From: Paragonimus skrjabini miyazakii
Taxonomy: Eukaryota > Platyhelminthes > Trematoda > Plagiorchiida > Troglotrematidae
Direction of reading: 5' to 3'
Length of the DNA: 64,000 nucleotides
NCBI GenBank assembly: GCA_014338405.1
Contig: JTDE01003412.1
Location: 15,872 to 79,871, forward strand
Positions 1 through 11,955 of the stretch are shown here, in pieces. How positions within the stretch are numbered: position 1 is the stretch's first letter; every line of letters begins with the position of its first letter. The position numbers were made by a program, and so were the translations under genes. The notes beneath the pieces are model-generated. The model did not search any database. It was not told where the DNA came from and was given only the letters and a program-made list of their open reading frames with translations.

Positions 1-280
1 TTTTATGCGTCGCCTACCAGGTAATTTCGAAAGAAATGAATTTTTATATTCCACTTTTACGTGGTCGCTTGACCCACCGGTAGCCCAGTTTGTGGCAGCA
101 CACGCACATAAGAATTGGCAACATACAGTTTGGTGACGTGCGTGTGTATGTTTGTGATGACTCCGCAAGAGGTGGGCAACGTGAATTTTATGCGTCGCCT
201 ACCAGGTAATTTCGAAAGAAATGAATTTTTATATTCCACTTTTACGTGGTCGCTTGACCCACCGGTAGCCCAGTTTGTGG
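1..280. repeat. 185-bp tandem repeat, about 1.5 units, cut by the window edge
   Basis: Bases 1-95 recur without visible mismatch at 186-280, so the period is 185 bp. The right-hand copy diverges abruptly after the shared CCCAGTTTGTGG. The array probably continues to the left of the window. Near identity points to a recent duplication or a satellite or minisatellite edge. Short open frames on both strands here have no recognisable protein similarity and I do not treat them as genes. Confidence 0.85.
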
Positions 281-3200
281 TCATTTATGACTGCCCTATT
301 GCCGTAGTCACACCCTCTCACTCTTCATCTCGAGTCAATCCAGCCCGCGTGAGCTAATGAACCACTTGGATAACATAGAATGCCCTATATCCTGTTCCTT
401 CGTGAGATCTGTCGCGCACATACACACGCACTCACACAGCAAGTGTCGGGAAACGGTTTTGTTTCGCTCATAAAATTTTTCACCGCAATCGTAACAAATT
501 CTCACTCGACCCGATGTTGAATAACCATCGGGGAGCCAAAAGCCTCAGCCCAGTTTAAACCGGTTTGTATCACATTGTTTTTATGATTTTAGTGCTTTCG
601 ACAGGACAGTGACTAAATACAGCTCCGTAGAAGGTTCACCTATATTTGTGCATTCATAGTGGTTAATACAAACTAAGAATGAAATATCAAGAAGTGAATA
701 TTTTATTTCTTTCACCGCATCTATAGAGAAACGTTTCGTTACCGACATCATGTTCATCCAACTCATAGTATGACAGTATAGTGACGTTTTGAAGTACTTT
801 TCTAAACAAAAAGTAAACTGAATGCGCCACGATAGTGGCCGAAGTACAGGCGGACTAATTGGTCATCAGAACATGACGCAGTATATTTGTCCTTGGACCT
901 GAGTACAGTTGGCAGAAAAGAGGGCGGGGTTCTGAAGAAGTCACTCAGCAAAGCGTCCAACTTTCATCAACAAAAGTTTGACCTACTCATCGGATCTAAC
1001 TGGGACGAACTAGATTTCCGGTACTTGCTTAAAAGGCACGTGAACCAGCTGACTTCCTTGACCTAATTTCTTAAATTACATCCTATCAACCCAACGTCAG
1101 AACCCATAACCCGCACTCTCACCCGTCGCGAAAACATTAGAAAATCATCCTTTGGTTCGTCCCCAGCCAAATCACCTAACTAGCACTTAGCCACATAAGA
1201 TGTCAGTCCTTCTGCAGTCACCACCATAGCGTTGAAACAGCAGTAAAGCTGACAGTAGGTTTGGTCAACAGCTAACTTCATGAGGCATTTCCGTCATATT
1301 TTCATTTGTAAAGTTTTGTCTGAATTGGTGAATGAATTCTTAGTGTCAGCCATCTCATCTGTCCGCTAAACAACAACTTTATCAGAGAGTAGTGGCAGCG
1401 TCTATCGGGGCGGGGAAAGACGTTCCCACAAACAAACGGCCAGTCAAAGACTATCACGTGCAACAGAGTAATTACCCGAATTCTGATTATGTTACTGTCC
1501 TCAGTGGTCCCATTTCGTCACCCGTCACAAATATCTTGCTCAAACACGTGCACTTGTAAACTCGATACTGATGTAATGAGACGTGAATAAAATTGTCATG
1601 TAGTTAGACTATTAAATATGGTTCGCACACTACATGTTTGGGCTTTGTTTGACACACATTACTACACTGGATCAATAAGACAGTTGCCTAATTTGTGAGA
1701 AATTAAATGTCTGTTGATTAAATACGTTTTACTTGAGTCGCTTCCACCTGATCCGTCCTCATTTTTGAATGTCAGTAGCAACATTTGTTGCTCTAAGTTG
1801 AACTAATTTCTAAATCCTTCTCGTACACACAGCACGCCAAAGACCCAAAGCTGTGAAATTCAGCTCTGCACAGATCGGCTAAGTTTCGAATGGTCGGACT
1901 TTTACAAGTTAAGCAATATAATGTGTTAACGGTGACCATTTTCTCTTAGGCTTACGCACTTACTTGTCTTGTTATTGATATTGACCTGCTTAAGAATTCT
2001 TGAAGGCGCTTGCTCAGCTCATTTTGTCATCAGACTTAAGGACCATTTCTCCAACATAGGATGGGAACCAAAGTCGCCATTTCTTTGTACTCTGTTCCGA
2101 GGAAAAACTGTTGAGCAATGATTCACAAAGATGAACCTAACCGAAAAAGGTTCGCCTTCAATAAATGCATTTAAAAGGCATACAATCTTCTTGTTTTGAT
2201 TGTTTTCACAAAAAATTATCTTAGAACAATAGAAGAGGCGCGCCTTGGAGTTTCAAATGGAAGCTCCTAGGAAAAAGTGGTTGTACTGAACTAGACACGG
2301 TTTACTTACGTCTTGACTTCCGGCCGGATCATTAAATTGCATAAATCTATTCGTGGGCTGTCTTTGCACATTGTTCTGGGAAGCTGAAACGTCATCTACG
2401 CCGACTTAAAAAGCCCAGCCTGAAGTTAATTCAACGCCAAATTTGTACCTGTATATCGAGTCGATGCTCGTCGGATGCTGACTGTAACGTGTAAGCGATC
2501 CTTTCCCAGTGTGGTCTGTTGCAATACTGAGCTCTTAGAGGGGAACAGAGACTTTGTCTTGCAGATCTACCACCCGTAAATAATTACTCCAATGCCGTAG
2601 GTGCAACGTGAGATTGGGGCACTTTTGCTGGAAAACAGAACATAGTAGGCCGGACTTAACAGATACATTAAATCGTCCCTAAACAGTACGTAAATGACAT
2701 TCCTTAAAGTGTAATCTTGTTCGTCCTGTTCCTATTGTTCCTAGCTTAGCCCTGAGCATACATCTTCTGTCCATCTGTGGTTCTGGTGTTCAAATTATGC
2801 CTAGACATGGACAGCTTCACAGTATCCCGGCTTGTTTGTGCCTATGCTGTCGCATCTCAGCAAGCGTTCAGTGGCATGATTCGGACTTCTTGGTTGCCAG
2901 TTTCATAACTTCTGCTGCTAGAACGATTTGCAAACACGTTGTCGTTCACCACAACGTATGGTGTACTCTTTTGCATAGTGGTTGTGTAATCCCTACAGCA
3001 AGTTGCGGGCGAAGATCATTCCGTAGTGTACCTATTTTTGGAGGATCAGTGGTATTTGAAGATACCGCGAATTACATTGATGAAACCCCAGGATGCGTAT
3101 TAAGTGCATACCCCTTTTGACAAACTTCGTCAGCGCAAGTTAACCCATTCATTATGTGGCACCATGGAAGTAGAATGTTCCTTCCTTCAAGTTGAAACAT

Positions 3201-3810
3201 TAGGGAGGAAGAAATTGCACTATCGAGAATGTATTCCTTGTTGGAGAGAGGTAGTACAGTATACATTGAAGTGAATTTCCATCCTATCATTAAACCATGT
3301 ACTTTTTGTAATGTTCCGTTACACCCTCAGCATGTCCAACGAAAGTATACACACTCACTCGACGGGCGCTACCTTTAATACGGTCACTTATGGCAATAAT
3401 GATAGTTAAGCGCACGATATTTCAGGCAGTGGACTGGCCCGAATAAAGGCAAACATGACTAGTTAGCAATAACCAAGCTACCTGAAAACTAACTCACGAA
3501 ACAAATCGGTACGCAATGTACTGACAGAAAAACTTGCAACCAGTCAGCAAGGGTACATCAGTGAAGCAATGTCAGTGGCTCTCAAGTACACATGAACTAA
3601 ACAAAACAAATACTTCAGGCATTGTGTAACAGTCGAATGCAAACTGGTTATGACGCTGTCTTCGACCGCATCGAATTGCCAAAAAAGATCAAAATTTGAA
3701 AAGGTCTTGTCGTCATTATGATAACCCTTGGTGCATACTTTCACGGTATACAGTCTAGTAATACATACCTAAAAAACAGCTATCTTCTGGTTAATTACAC
3801 AAACCTTTTT
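281..3810. other. Intergenic DNA, nothing recognised
   Basis: I see no exon-like reading frame with splice signals, no tRNA and no recognisable element in this stretch. The longest open frame (2797-3120, + strand) is 107 codons and resembles no family I know; its length is within what chance gives. Confidence 0.5.
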
Positions 3811-3870
3811 CTGATATGTTTTAGAAGCCCTGATATGTTTTAGAAGTTTTAGAAGATGTTTTAGAAGGCC
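3811..3870. repeat. Short degenerate minisatellite built on TGTTTTAGAAG
   Basis: The motif GTTTTAGAAG occurs four times in about 60 bases, once shortened, with spacers such as CCCTGATAT. It is a local slippage-type array and carries no coding signal. Confidence 0.75.
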
Positions 3871-4508
3871 GTTAACACACCAGAATTGACTTTGAAGGCC
3901 CACATTAAGTATGTCCTTCACACTCCGAAAATATATTTACTGAACCAAACATAAACAATGCGTAGGATCACACCTTCAATTTCAGATAAATTGATAGAAT
4001 CCTGAAAACGTGGACACATGAATCTAGGAATACTTGTCGAAATCGCGTAACGGTTTTCAAGTTGGTTCTGCCAGTAGTGGGAACAACATGCGCCTCTTAG
4101 AGACCGAACGGGGGACAGACACGATAAATTAAGATTATGGTAAGTGTTTTGTTTATGCACTATATAAACCCTAGTTGTTACACTCAGTAACATAGGATAG
4201 CCAGCCTTGCATTGATATGATAGGTGTATATTTGCCTTATGCAGGGTTCATGTTTCCTCCATATTTTTACTAATTCCGATAAACATTCTTGTGGTCATCG
4301 TACAATACTTTAGCCTACTTCCCTCGATTTCACGCTTTATAGGTGCATCGATCTGCTTACGTTAATCACTTCCGAACCCCCATCTAGTCTGTAGTATCCT
4401 CAATCAACTAAGCAGATGTCCACTTTATTGAACACAACCCTGCTTACCACGTTAGTGTTCAGAGTCTCAGACTATCAGGTGAACTAATGGATCAAATAGA
4501 ACTTGACT

Positions 4509-4866
4509 TCTGATGAGTAATAAGGGATTTTGGTTTTCTTATAGATTGAAAAGTACCCACAATTGATCGGAGCTGTCGCATTCCCATATAATTTCCAGTC
4601 GGCCCCTTTCGAAAAGACGCACTAGACTCGAGTTTCGCTCTCATTAGAGCTCGTTAGTAGTGCATATCCTTGCAACTGCTGAGACTGTAACTCTGGTCAC
4701 ACTTTCATGAGGCAACCTTGTCTAGCACTACCCCAGTGACCTCACATTAGGCACCACCGAACCATCATATGTGAACACTCAACCACTTTCGCTTGTGAAT
4801 AGTGATCAGGTTGCCCGATCGCTTTGAGAAGAGACACAATAACTGTCCTGTTTACTCCAATCGATG
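4509..4866 (-). mobile_element. Hammerhead-ribozyme tRNA-derived repeat, copy 1
   Basis: Read on the minus strand this is one nearly full unit of the family. It keeps the constant sense 3' end (CTGATGAGTAATAAGGG on +), the region complementary to TTGAACATCACCCAC, a hammerhead segment at 4619-4663, the tRNA-like head and the 5' arm ending near CTCCAATCGATGA. The ribozyme core reads CTAACGA instead of CTGACGA, so a required core G is lost. Stem I, stem II and GAAA survive. The tRNA-like part is more diverged than in other copies, so this is an older insertion. Confidence 0.8.
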
Positions 4867-5031
4867 ATCGGAGTTCTAGTCCCGGCAGTGGCAAGCATAT
4901 GCACTACTGACGAGTCCTAATGAGAGCAAAACTCGAGTCTAGTTCTTCTTTTCGAAAGAACCTGGCTGGAAAGTCTGTGGGAATGCGGCAGATGCGGTCA
5001 GTTTGGATGATGTTCAATCTGTATCAGAACT
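4867..5031 (+). mobile_element. Inverted partial copy of the ribozyme repeat, fused to copy 1
   Basis: At about 4867 the sequence switches to the opposite strand of the same repeat. It begins at CGGAGTTCTAGTCCCGGC (box B region) and runs through the hammerhead (about 4901-4945) to GATGTTCAATCTGTAT. The ribozyme is damaged: stem II reads GTCC against GAGC and GAAA has become AAAA. With copy 1 it makes a fold-back of two unequal arms. Confidence 0.8.
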
Positions 5032-8000
5032 TGACTTGCCAAAGCAATCTTTGGAGTACAATGGTAATAACCTTAGACATTGTATTCCCTTTATGAGCTA
5101 TTTTAAGCTCAGTCTCAGGTCAACGTGGGGAGATAATTTAGTCGGTTTAATCTTTCTTTGATACCTAAATAGACAAACAGACTGAACAGTAACATCTTAC
5201 CGACATCACTAGTGTTGATGGACTGGGAAACAACGTTCATACGGGGAAAGACAACAATGTACCGGAACCAGCGGTGAGTGCAAGCAGGCATGAGCTAATT
5301 GCCTAGTTAGACATGAACAGGACTTGTACAAAGGTACACCGAAATATCATTAGGTATCATTCAACTTGCAAAAACAATTGTTGAAATAGTGTTATTCACC
5401 TCGGCTTCAATTCTCCTGAACAATAAAATATACGGAAGATGCTGCATTCTTTGGGCACGTGAATTGGCGATTCTGTTGGCTGGCCCCATCAGCCGTAGAA
5501 TCTAATTGGATGACCTGGTGTGCTGTGGACCGGTGACTGTCAAATGACCCCTGATGTCACCCTTCGATCATGAAAACGCGTCATCAAGTTTCCGCTCAAA
5601 CCAAGCGGAAATGTGTCAACCGGTTCAAGTGGAGACACGTGACCATCTGTCCAGATAACCTCCACAATCCCAGTCCGCCTGATGTGTGATATGTTCCGGC
5701 TGCACCAAGCCTGCTTCCATCTACCATTGTTTACTTACCGGGTAAGGGGGGAGCAGTTAATTAAATCATCCAGTCGCATTCTCAACGCACCGTAACGAAA
5801 ATGGGCAGGTCTCGTTTGCAAATATGGATATATAGCGAACTGCAAATTGTGGGATCATATCGTTATTAGACCTTATGGTCAAACCATTTTCTTGCTACTG
5901 AGGCGAACTTCACTGAAGAGCAAGAAGTGAAATTTCAGAGAAATGATCAATCTACACAAGAATCAAAAGATCAATAAATTTGGACGAACCGAAAGAGAAT
6001 ATTGTGGTCATAATCAGAGATACTCCTGTAATTGACAACAACGGACTTCAGAGTGTGAGATGTTAATGTGCGTAAGCATATATGTGATATATAATAAACT
6101 AACCGAGAATGTAATAATATTTACGTTGCGCTTTATAGATGACCCATCTCCTTATTTACCTTCTTCTTGTTCAAGACGTTTATTCTGTGATTATGGGCAT
6201 CCCAGTCGATAAAGAATGGGTGATGAGCTAAAAGCAACAAGGCACTGTCCCACTACACTCAATAATGAATTTAAAAGTAAGCTGTCATCTTTGAGAGCAT
6301 TCACAGTGCCCCTAATAAGTTAACATTATGGAAAATGGCACATACTACTTACAAGCGACAAACATGATAAAAAGCATTCACTAATTCCCCCAATATGATC
6401 AATTATTTTAGAACCGTCTCAATATTTTTCAGTAGATTCAATGCAGCACACATGTCTCTGAATAAATGTACGACCATTCTAACAACTAATGTTTGCCTAA
6501 GTACTTTAAGCTTGATGTCGTGCATCTGCTAGGATATTTGCCTTTCAGAAGCACACTTTCTCCCTGACTGGCACTCCTTGTAGTTACGGTACATCTTGCT
6601 GGCAGCAAAGAGATTTCATTGAATAAACTTATCTTATCCCGGTTAAAACAGCTCTACATCACCTTTCTGTCGGGCATATATATATGGATGCTGGTGGAGA
6701 GGCACCGCATGCATATGAAATTAGATTGAAAAATATGAGCTAACAGTTGAGCACAATTGGAGCTACATTACCCTTTCCAATTTTGGTTTAGAAGAGACTA
6801 TCGAATGGTGCCTAATGGACGGTGCTGTGACTTGATACAAGGCACGGAATATGTCACAAGTTGAATACTACCAATACAGGGAAAATAAGGATGGAAATTA
6901 TTACTGGCGCAACAATTATAACGCAGATTTCCTGGCACGCAATATAGTTGCAATATTACTGACGCATATTACACTTGAGTTAGTTCTTGTTAGGTGGGTG
7001 ATTAATCCATCTCGGAGCTCGCGTTTTCTTGGTCGCACCTTCAAAAACACATCGGTGCCGTAAAATCTCGTACAACCACTGAAGCGAACCATGTGTTTAT
7101 CGGGTGCCTGCATACAGTTTATTAATCTTCAGTGGTATGTTAAGAGTACAATCAAATATGCGTTTAAAACAGTGTTTGTGACCAGGTAAGGAAGCTCTTT
7201 TCAGATGTTTGTTGTCAAGTTGTCTGATGCTTGCGTAGTTGTGTATCGAGCGCATTTTGAGACCAACTACCAACTGCCGGTCTTAGTTACTAATATGATT
7301 CGACCTGCCATCTATGGAAATAGTGCGTGAATCGACCGTTGTCTGAACTTTGATTGTTTTTCGCCAACAGCTTAAAAAAGAGTAATGTTACGCACACAGA
7401 CACGGCAAGTTAGATTTATACTACTGATATTTTAGGTTATAAGCTATTACAACAAACTTAGACGTATCTTGACAAATACTATCTGATAAGATTTATGAGA
7501 TTACCAACTAAAGTACAAGATAATCCACAACCAACATTTATCAAGCAACCTGCAGTCTTACAACTGCCGTTCAAGTCAGGCAATCTACACTCAACCTTCT
7601 TATATGTCGCATACATCAAAAGTTGCACCTTTCAAAATGCTTCCAAAAATAGACCCAGACAGGTCCAATGTTGTGCGGGTAAATTACAGTGAGCCCTGGC
7701 CCTGCGACCAGATTTGACCGGTCCGAACAGGTATTAAATTTATCCCAATGTGTAAGTTTAACAGTGCAAGGTAGACAAACTGCCAACCGAACACCGGCAG
7801 GTTGACTTCTGACTTCTCACTTCTTACACCAGCGGGAAATGACGATCGATGACATACACACGGAGTCGGGAGGACTAAAGATAAACGTGGAGGTTGGTCT
7901 GTCTGGTCCGCTAGAGAAACCGGTGAAGGCTAGTAAAAAATGATCGGAACTCAGTGTTACTTCCTCAGTGTTGCTTCCTCAAAGTAGAACGAAACAGCTG

Positions 8001-9145
8001 GAAAACGAGTTGAGTCACAAAGCACCTCACATGAAGTAGAATTTTGGTGGCATAAATCCACACCCTCACGACACAATTGTCGTACATTACGACAAATACT
8101 GGTATGCAGACCTCGTAAGTCAACCCGGCTCAATCGGGATGAGTCTTCTCACTCAAAATCCCGTAAAGGTTTTGAGTCTGATTTTTGTTGTTGTGTGCTT
8201 ACTATCGGATATTCCATGTAGTCGTGCTGAAACGAGATGAATACTCGAAAAGTTGTTGTGCGATGCTCCAATGCCCGGACCGGAAAAAATACGTCTCTCA
8301 TAGTGATTGTCAGACGATGTTCCGGAAAGCGTAACTCAGACAACGCAGACAACCATAGACAGTAGGCGCAGTTGCCCCCCACCACAGTAGTCAGCCACCT
8401 GAAATGAGGTACCCACAAAGATGACGTTTCACACAACTACTCCAAGTGGATCTTCGAAAGAAGTTCAGAATATTAAGGGGACGGTGTTGGAGGCCATAAC
8501 TGTTATCGCATGAGCAGATAGCGTTAACAAACGTATACGCATTGATCCTGATTACGATTGGGACAAAATCATGTGTTGTTCTCATTATGGTTCACCATAT
8601 GTTCGAGAGAACGAAGCACGCGACCCAGTCATTCGGACACATTGATCTGAAGCTCGGGTGGTTTTTGTTCTTTCTGTCTCTCTGAACGAGTTAGGAATAT
8701 GTCACATCCATGGTATCAGTATGCTCCCCCTGATTAGGTGCTGTGAAGGAAACGTAAAAGACAATTGAAATAAAAACAACTGATTGTGGTATAACTGCGC
8801 AGGAAAAAAGTAAACTCTAGATCAATCTGCCCCGTGACAAATACGATTGTTTGATGGCATGATACCATGTGGTGCACAAGATACGTGGGTGGTGAAATAT
8901 GTAAATACTGAAGTTGATTTGGCAATGAACTGTTTGTTTTACTCACCCCGTGCTGTGTATCGGGGGAAAAAAGAAACAACAAAGTACGAAAGAAGCCGAA
9001 ATATAACTATGTGACAAGTTTAACGGAAAGAATTAGGGACTTAACACTAATGCAGTCACCTTCCCAAGGCATTAGTTATAAAGGGAGTTTGTTGCATCCA
9101 TGGTACTGGAAAATGCTACTTACTGAGCTGAAAGAGAAACATCAA
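5032..9145. other. Intergenic DNA, nothing recognised
   Basis: I find no supported gene. A short direct duplication (AGTGTTACTTCCTCA / AGTGTTGCTTCCTCA) lies near 7952-7981. Open frames of up to 95 codons (8149-8436, minus strand) resemble no family I recognise. The left end of the Penelope-like element could reach back to about 9000, but I cannot show it. Confidence 0.45.
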
Positions 9146-9300
9146 ATAATGATAGAAGACATACGTCGCGAGATGTTAACAGTTCGTTTACTCTCTTCAG
9201 TCACGAACGTAAAACATTGGAATATATAGGACATGCGGATAGCAACAACAATAGAAACAATCAACAACTGGGTTTACACAAAACAAGGACTGTTATCAGG
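9146..9300 (+). repeat. Left inverted terminal repeat of the Penelope-like element
   Basis: This stretch, running from ATGATAGAAGACATACGTCG to CTGTTATCAGG, recurs in reverse complement at about 10296-10453 with only a few substitutions. Penelope-family copies are known for pseudo-LTRs that can be direct or inverted. Confidence 0.85.
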
Positions 9301-9606
9301 AATGATTGAATTAAAACTATCTGATGCTATAGGTGGTGCCAGCCTCTATAAGCGACATGTAGATGACATTTAGATTTTTACCACCAATATTCACTCTGTT
9401 TCACTTTTAAACCTTTTTACTTCTGCTCATCCTAACCTTTCTGTTTCTCATGAACAGGAAACAAACAATAGTTTATCTTTTCTAGACATTTCACTCACTA
9501 GAAAACAGGATGGCTCACTACAACGCTCAGTGCACCGTAAAGCCACTTGGAGCGGTCAGTGTTTGCAATTTTCTTCATTTGCACAATGTCTTATAAATGA
9601 GGTCTC

Positions 9607-10098
9607 GTGAGAACCCTATTTCATAGAGCCCGGGAGATATGCACCGATGACTGCTTGCAAGTAGAGGCAGAAAGATTAAAGAAAGTGTTGCTCGCGAACG
9701 GCTATCCTGAGAAGTTCATCGATGTTCACAGGCAGAAGAGACTGATCAAGACTGCCGTGAGTACGGTCCTGAAGAAGCAGGTCATTTTGAATCGTCCTTT
9801 CAAAGGCGATCATACTACAACTGATGTAAGTCAAAAATTACAGTCTGCTCTAACTCGTACATACCCTGCGGCTGAATTGCGGTTGGTACTAACAACTAGG
9901 AGTGTCGCTCAGCTTATTCACAATCGTGTCCTACCGAAATGTTCTGTCTCACATGTAATCTATCAGTTCATTTGCAGTTCCGGTGACGTCTATATCGGCA
10001 GAACAGATCGATGCCTACGACAAAGAATGGCTGAACATATGCCCAAGTGGTTGGTGCGCGCCATGACGCAACAGGCAATGGCAACAGAACGAGTCTGA
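9607..10098 (+). pseudogene. Penelope-like element fragment: RT connector and GIY-YIG endonuclease
   Basis: The 163-codon frame begins in RTLFHRAREICTDDCLQVE, typical of the connector after the RT, followed by LLANGYPEKFIDVH. From about residue 115 comes the endonuclease: VSHVIYQFICSSGDVYIGRT, then LRQRMAEH with the expected Arg and His positions. The frame ends early. After a shift near 10080-10110, the downstream part IAKHIMETGHVVDPANSF and LLAFSGTMLINTRRPVLC is readable to about 10270 in another frame. There is no ATG of its own and no intact upstream RT, so it is not expected to make a working protein. Confidence 0.85.
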
Positions 10099-10295
10099 CG
10101 AAATCCGAACTCATCCATAGCAAAGCACATCATGGAAACAGGTCACGTTGTTGACCCCGCCAATTCGTTTCATGTGTTGTTGCGTAATCGGAATCCGAAG
10201 TTGCTTGCCTTCTCCGGAACAATGCTAATCAATACTCGCCGTCCGGTCCTGTGTGTGCATAAACTGTTGACTCATGCAGTTTGTCTGCCCTGAAA

Positions 10296-10453
10296 CTGAT
10301 AACAGTCTTTGTTTTGTGTAAACCCAATTGTTGATTGTTTCTATTGTTGTTGCTATCCGCATGTCCTATATATTCCAATGTTTTACGTTCATGACTGAAG
10401 AGAGTAAACGAAATGTTAACATCTCGCGACGTATGTCTTCTATCGTTATTGGT
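10296..10453 (-). repeat. Right inverted terminal repeat of the Penelope-like element
   Basis: Reverse complement of 9146-9300, directly after the C-terminal coding remnant. The matching cores include CATACGTCGCGAGATGTTAA and CATGCGGATAGCAACAAC on the minus strand. High identity suggests that the arms arose with a single insertion. Confidence 0.85.
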
Positions 10454-11139
10454 GAATTGGATCAAGGGAACGCAGTTTTTTAAATATCAAATAATCATCG
10501 AAAAACATGTTCTGACTGCATAACTGGTACAAGGCAGGACCTCTTCAATGATAGTTAAACACAACAAAACTGCGCTCAAATGCTACTATGACTTTTCGGT
10601 CATTTTTATTCTAACAGACAACTTCGAATCATCGTTTAACTTCTTCTAATACATGTGTGCTACTGAGGAAGTTGGAGGAGGTGGAATGAGCTAATAACAT
10701 ATTCTCATTACATAATAAAACTGGCTGAGCAACGCTGAAAGTTTTAATTTTTGAATCCACCATCAGAAACGACCAATAGATGAAGAGCAATTCTTCCTAA
10801 CTCATCTTGTCAGGTTCTGGTCGAGACAAAAGGACAAGCGGTTTTACATTCAAAACACTGAAGGTAAGTACTCGGTCTTCATGGAAGCAAGTTCGCTTAA
10901 CTTAACACGATGAGAAGCCTTATTCTAAGATAATTCAATTATAAACCATTCACATTTAATCAAATAATCACTTCGATCTCACAGTTCAAAACGTGGGAAG
11001 CTGGGCAAGTCAGAGCTCGTATTTCATTGGTGGAACAAATTGCGCATTTCCTCATACACTTCCACCCGATTGGCCCAGTTTTATTGTCAGTCCGAAATCT
11101 CCATTCCACCCCTTGCTAAATCTTGGCGCGTGTGTATAA
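10454..11139. other. Upstream flank of the candidate first LHX3 exon
   Basis: I see no gene or repeat. A promoter for the downstream gene could lie here, but no convincing TATA or initiator arrangement can be singled out. The frame of the following exon is closed upstream by a TAA at 11137-11139. Confidence 0.4.
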
Positions 11140-11205
11140 TTCGATCAAAATGAAGTGGTGACAGTGAATTATAGAAATCTGTTCATCTATTCTTTGTGCG
11201 GGATA

Positions 11206-11515
11206 ATGAACGCTAAGTTCTTATCATGTGAGTCAACCACCCAAGAGGTACAGCCCAGTCCTGTAAAAGAGGTTGAAGATGTAACCTCAGTAAATGAGGA
11301 CACTGACAGTAGCCCAAATTTCGACCGGAAACCAGATCCGGATAAATGGATCATCACTAATAACTCACAATGGGCAACAGATCAGGCGAAGCCACAAGAC
11401 ACGGATTGCGATATATCCTTGCAACCCAATTGTACGGAACAAACGGAAATAAAATCGGAATTTCAGGAGCCTTTCGGAACAGTGGAAACTCAGAGACCAA
11501 CCGCTGGAGTCCAAG
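11206..11515 (+). CDS. lhx3: LHX3-type LIM-homeobox protein, candidate exon 1 (N-terminus)
   Basis: The frame is open from 11140. I chose the ATG at 11206 because it is the only in-frame ATG before the body of the exon and has A at -3. It encodes about 103 residues rich in Asp, Glu, Ser, Thr, Pro and Gln, with no domain or membrane segment. The donor CCAAG|GTAGGT leaves a one-base overhang, and G plus the CT opening the LIM1 exon gives Ala, so the reading runs VQ-A-PHCAGC. The Lhx3 family usually has a short variable N-terminus here, so no sequence similarity can confirm it. It could instead be the first exon of one isoform, or an unrelated frame that matches phase by chance (one in three). 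Confidence 0.6.
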
Positions 11516-11919
11516 GTAGGTCTGATATGTGGTATTAAAATTCGCATGTGTTGTTTGCTTTCAGTTGAAGAAAATATAGTTTTGTGAGTTTTTCCGCAGC
11601 AAACTATAAAATAGGATAGGGAAGTGCTGAACACTCATTCTAAGTGAATTTATCAACAACCAGTTGTGTTATCTTTTATAGGTGAAGGTACCAAAATTGA
11701 CTGAAAATTTCAGTGAACTGAACAACACGAATACAGTCTAAAAGTGTCTGCTCCTAAAACCATGAATACCCTTACGGAAGTGCTAATTAAGTAGATCCTA
11801 TTACAGCAGTCTATGTTATGAATTATTTGGTAGATATCATATAAGATAGCGAGATGGGTGCGTAACAAAATCAAAATGTGAACTTTCCGAGTTTCTGTTT
11901 TGGCTTCGCTGTTTCTGTC

Positions 11920-11955
11920 ACCGGTTCGAATCCGGTCGAAACCCAGGTTTCTCAC
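11920..11955 (+). other. Isolated tRNA T-arm-like hairpin
   Basis: ACCGG-TTCGAAT-CCGGT forms a perfect 5-bp stem with a 7-base T-loop and matches a Pol III box B. No D-arm, anticodon arm or acceptor partner is visible at the right distance upstream, so this is at most a remnant of a tRNA-derived element. Confidence 0.35.

Larger units (their letters stand above)
9146..10453 (+). mobile_element. Decayed Penelope-like retroelement (RT end plus GIY-YIG endonuclease)
   Basis: Penelope-like elements encode a reverse transcriptase fused to a C-terminal GIY-YIG endonuclease. Here the end of the RT domain can be read near 9340-9600, including YKRHVDDI (a YVDD-type active site with an extra residue), LSFLDISLTRKQDGSL and the WSGQ block, but it is broken by an in-frame stop and shifts. 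The open frame at 9607-10098 holds the connector and endonuclease. The last part continues in another frame at about 10110-10270. Inverted repeats of about 155 bp flank the element. The copy is a pseudogene. Confidence 0.85.

Noticed and set aside
4901..4945. Active sense-strand (+) hammerhead ribozyme
   Set aside because: Although CTGACGA is present, stem II is mispaired (GTCC against GAGC) and GAAA has become AAAA.
11920..11955. tRNA gene suggested by a perfect T-arm (ACCGG-TTCGAAT-CCGGT)
   Set aside because: No acceptor, D-arm or anticodon arm can be placed upstream at tRNA spacing.
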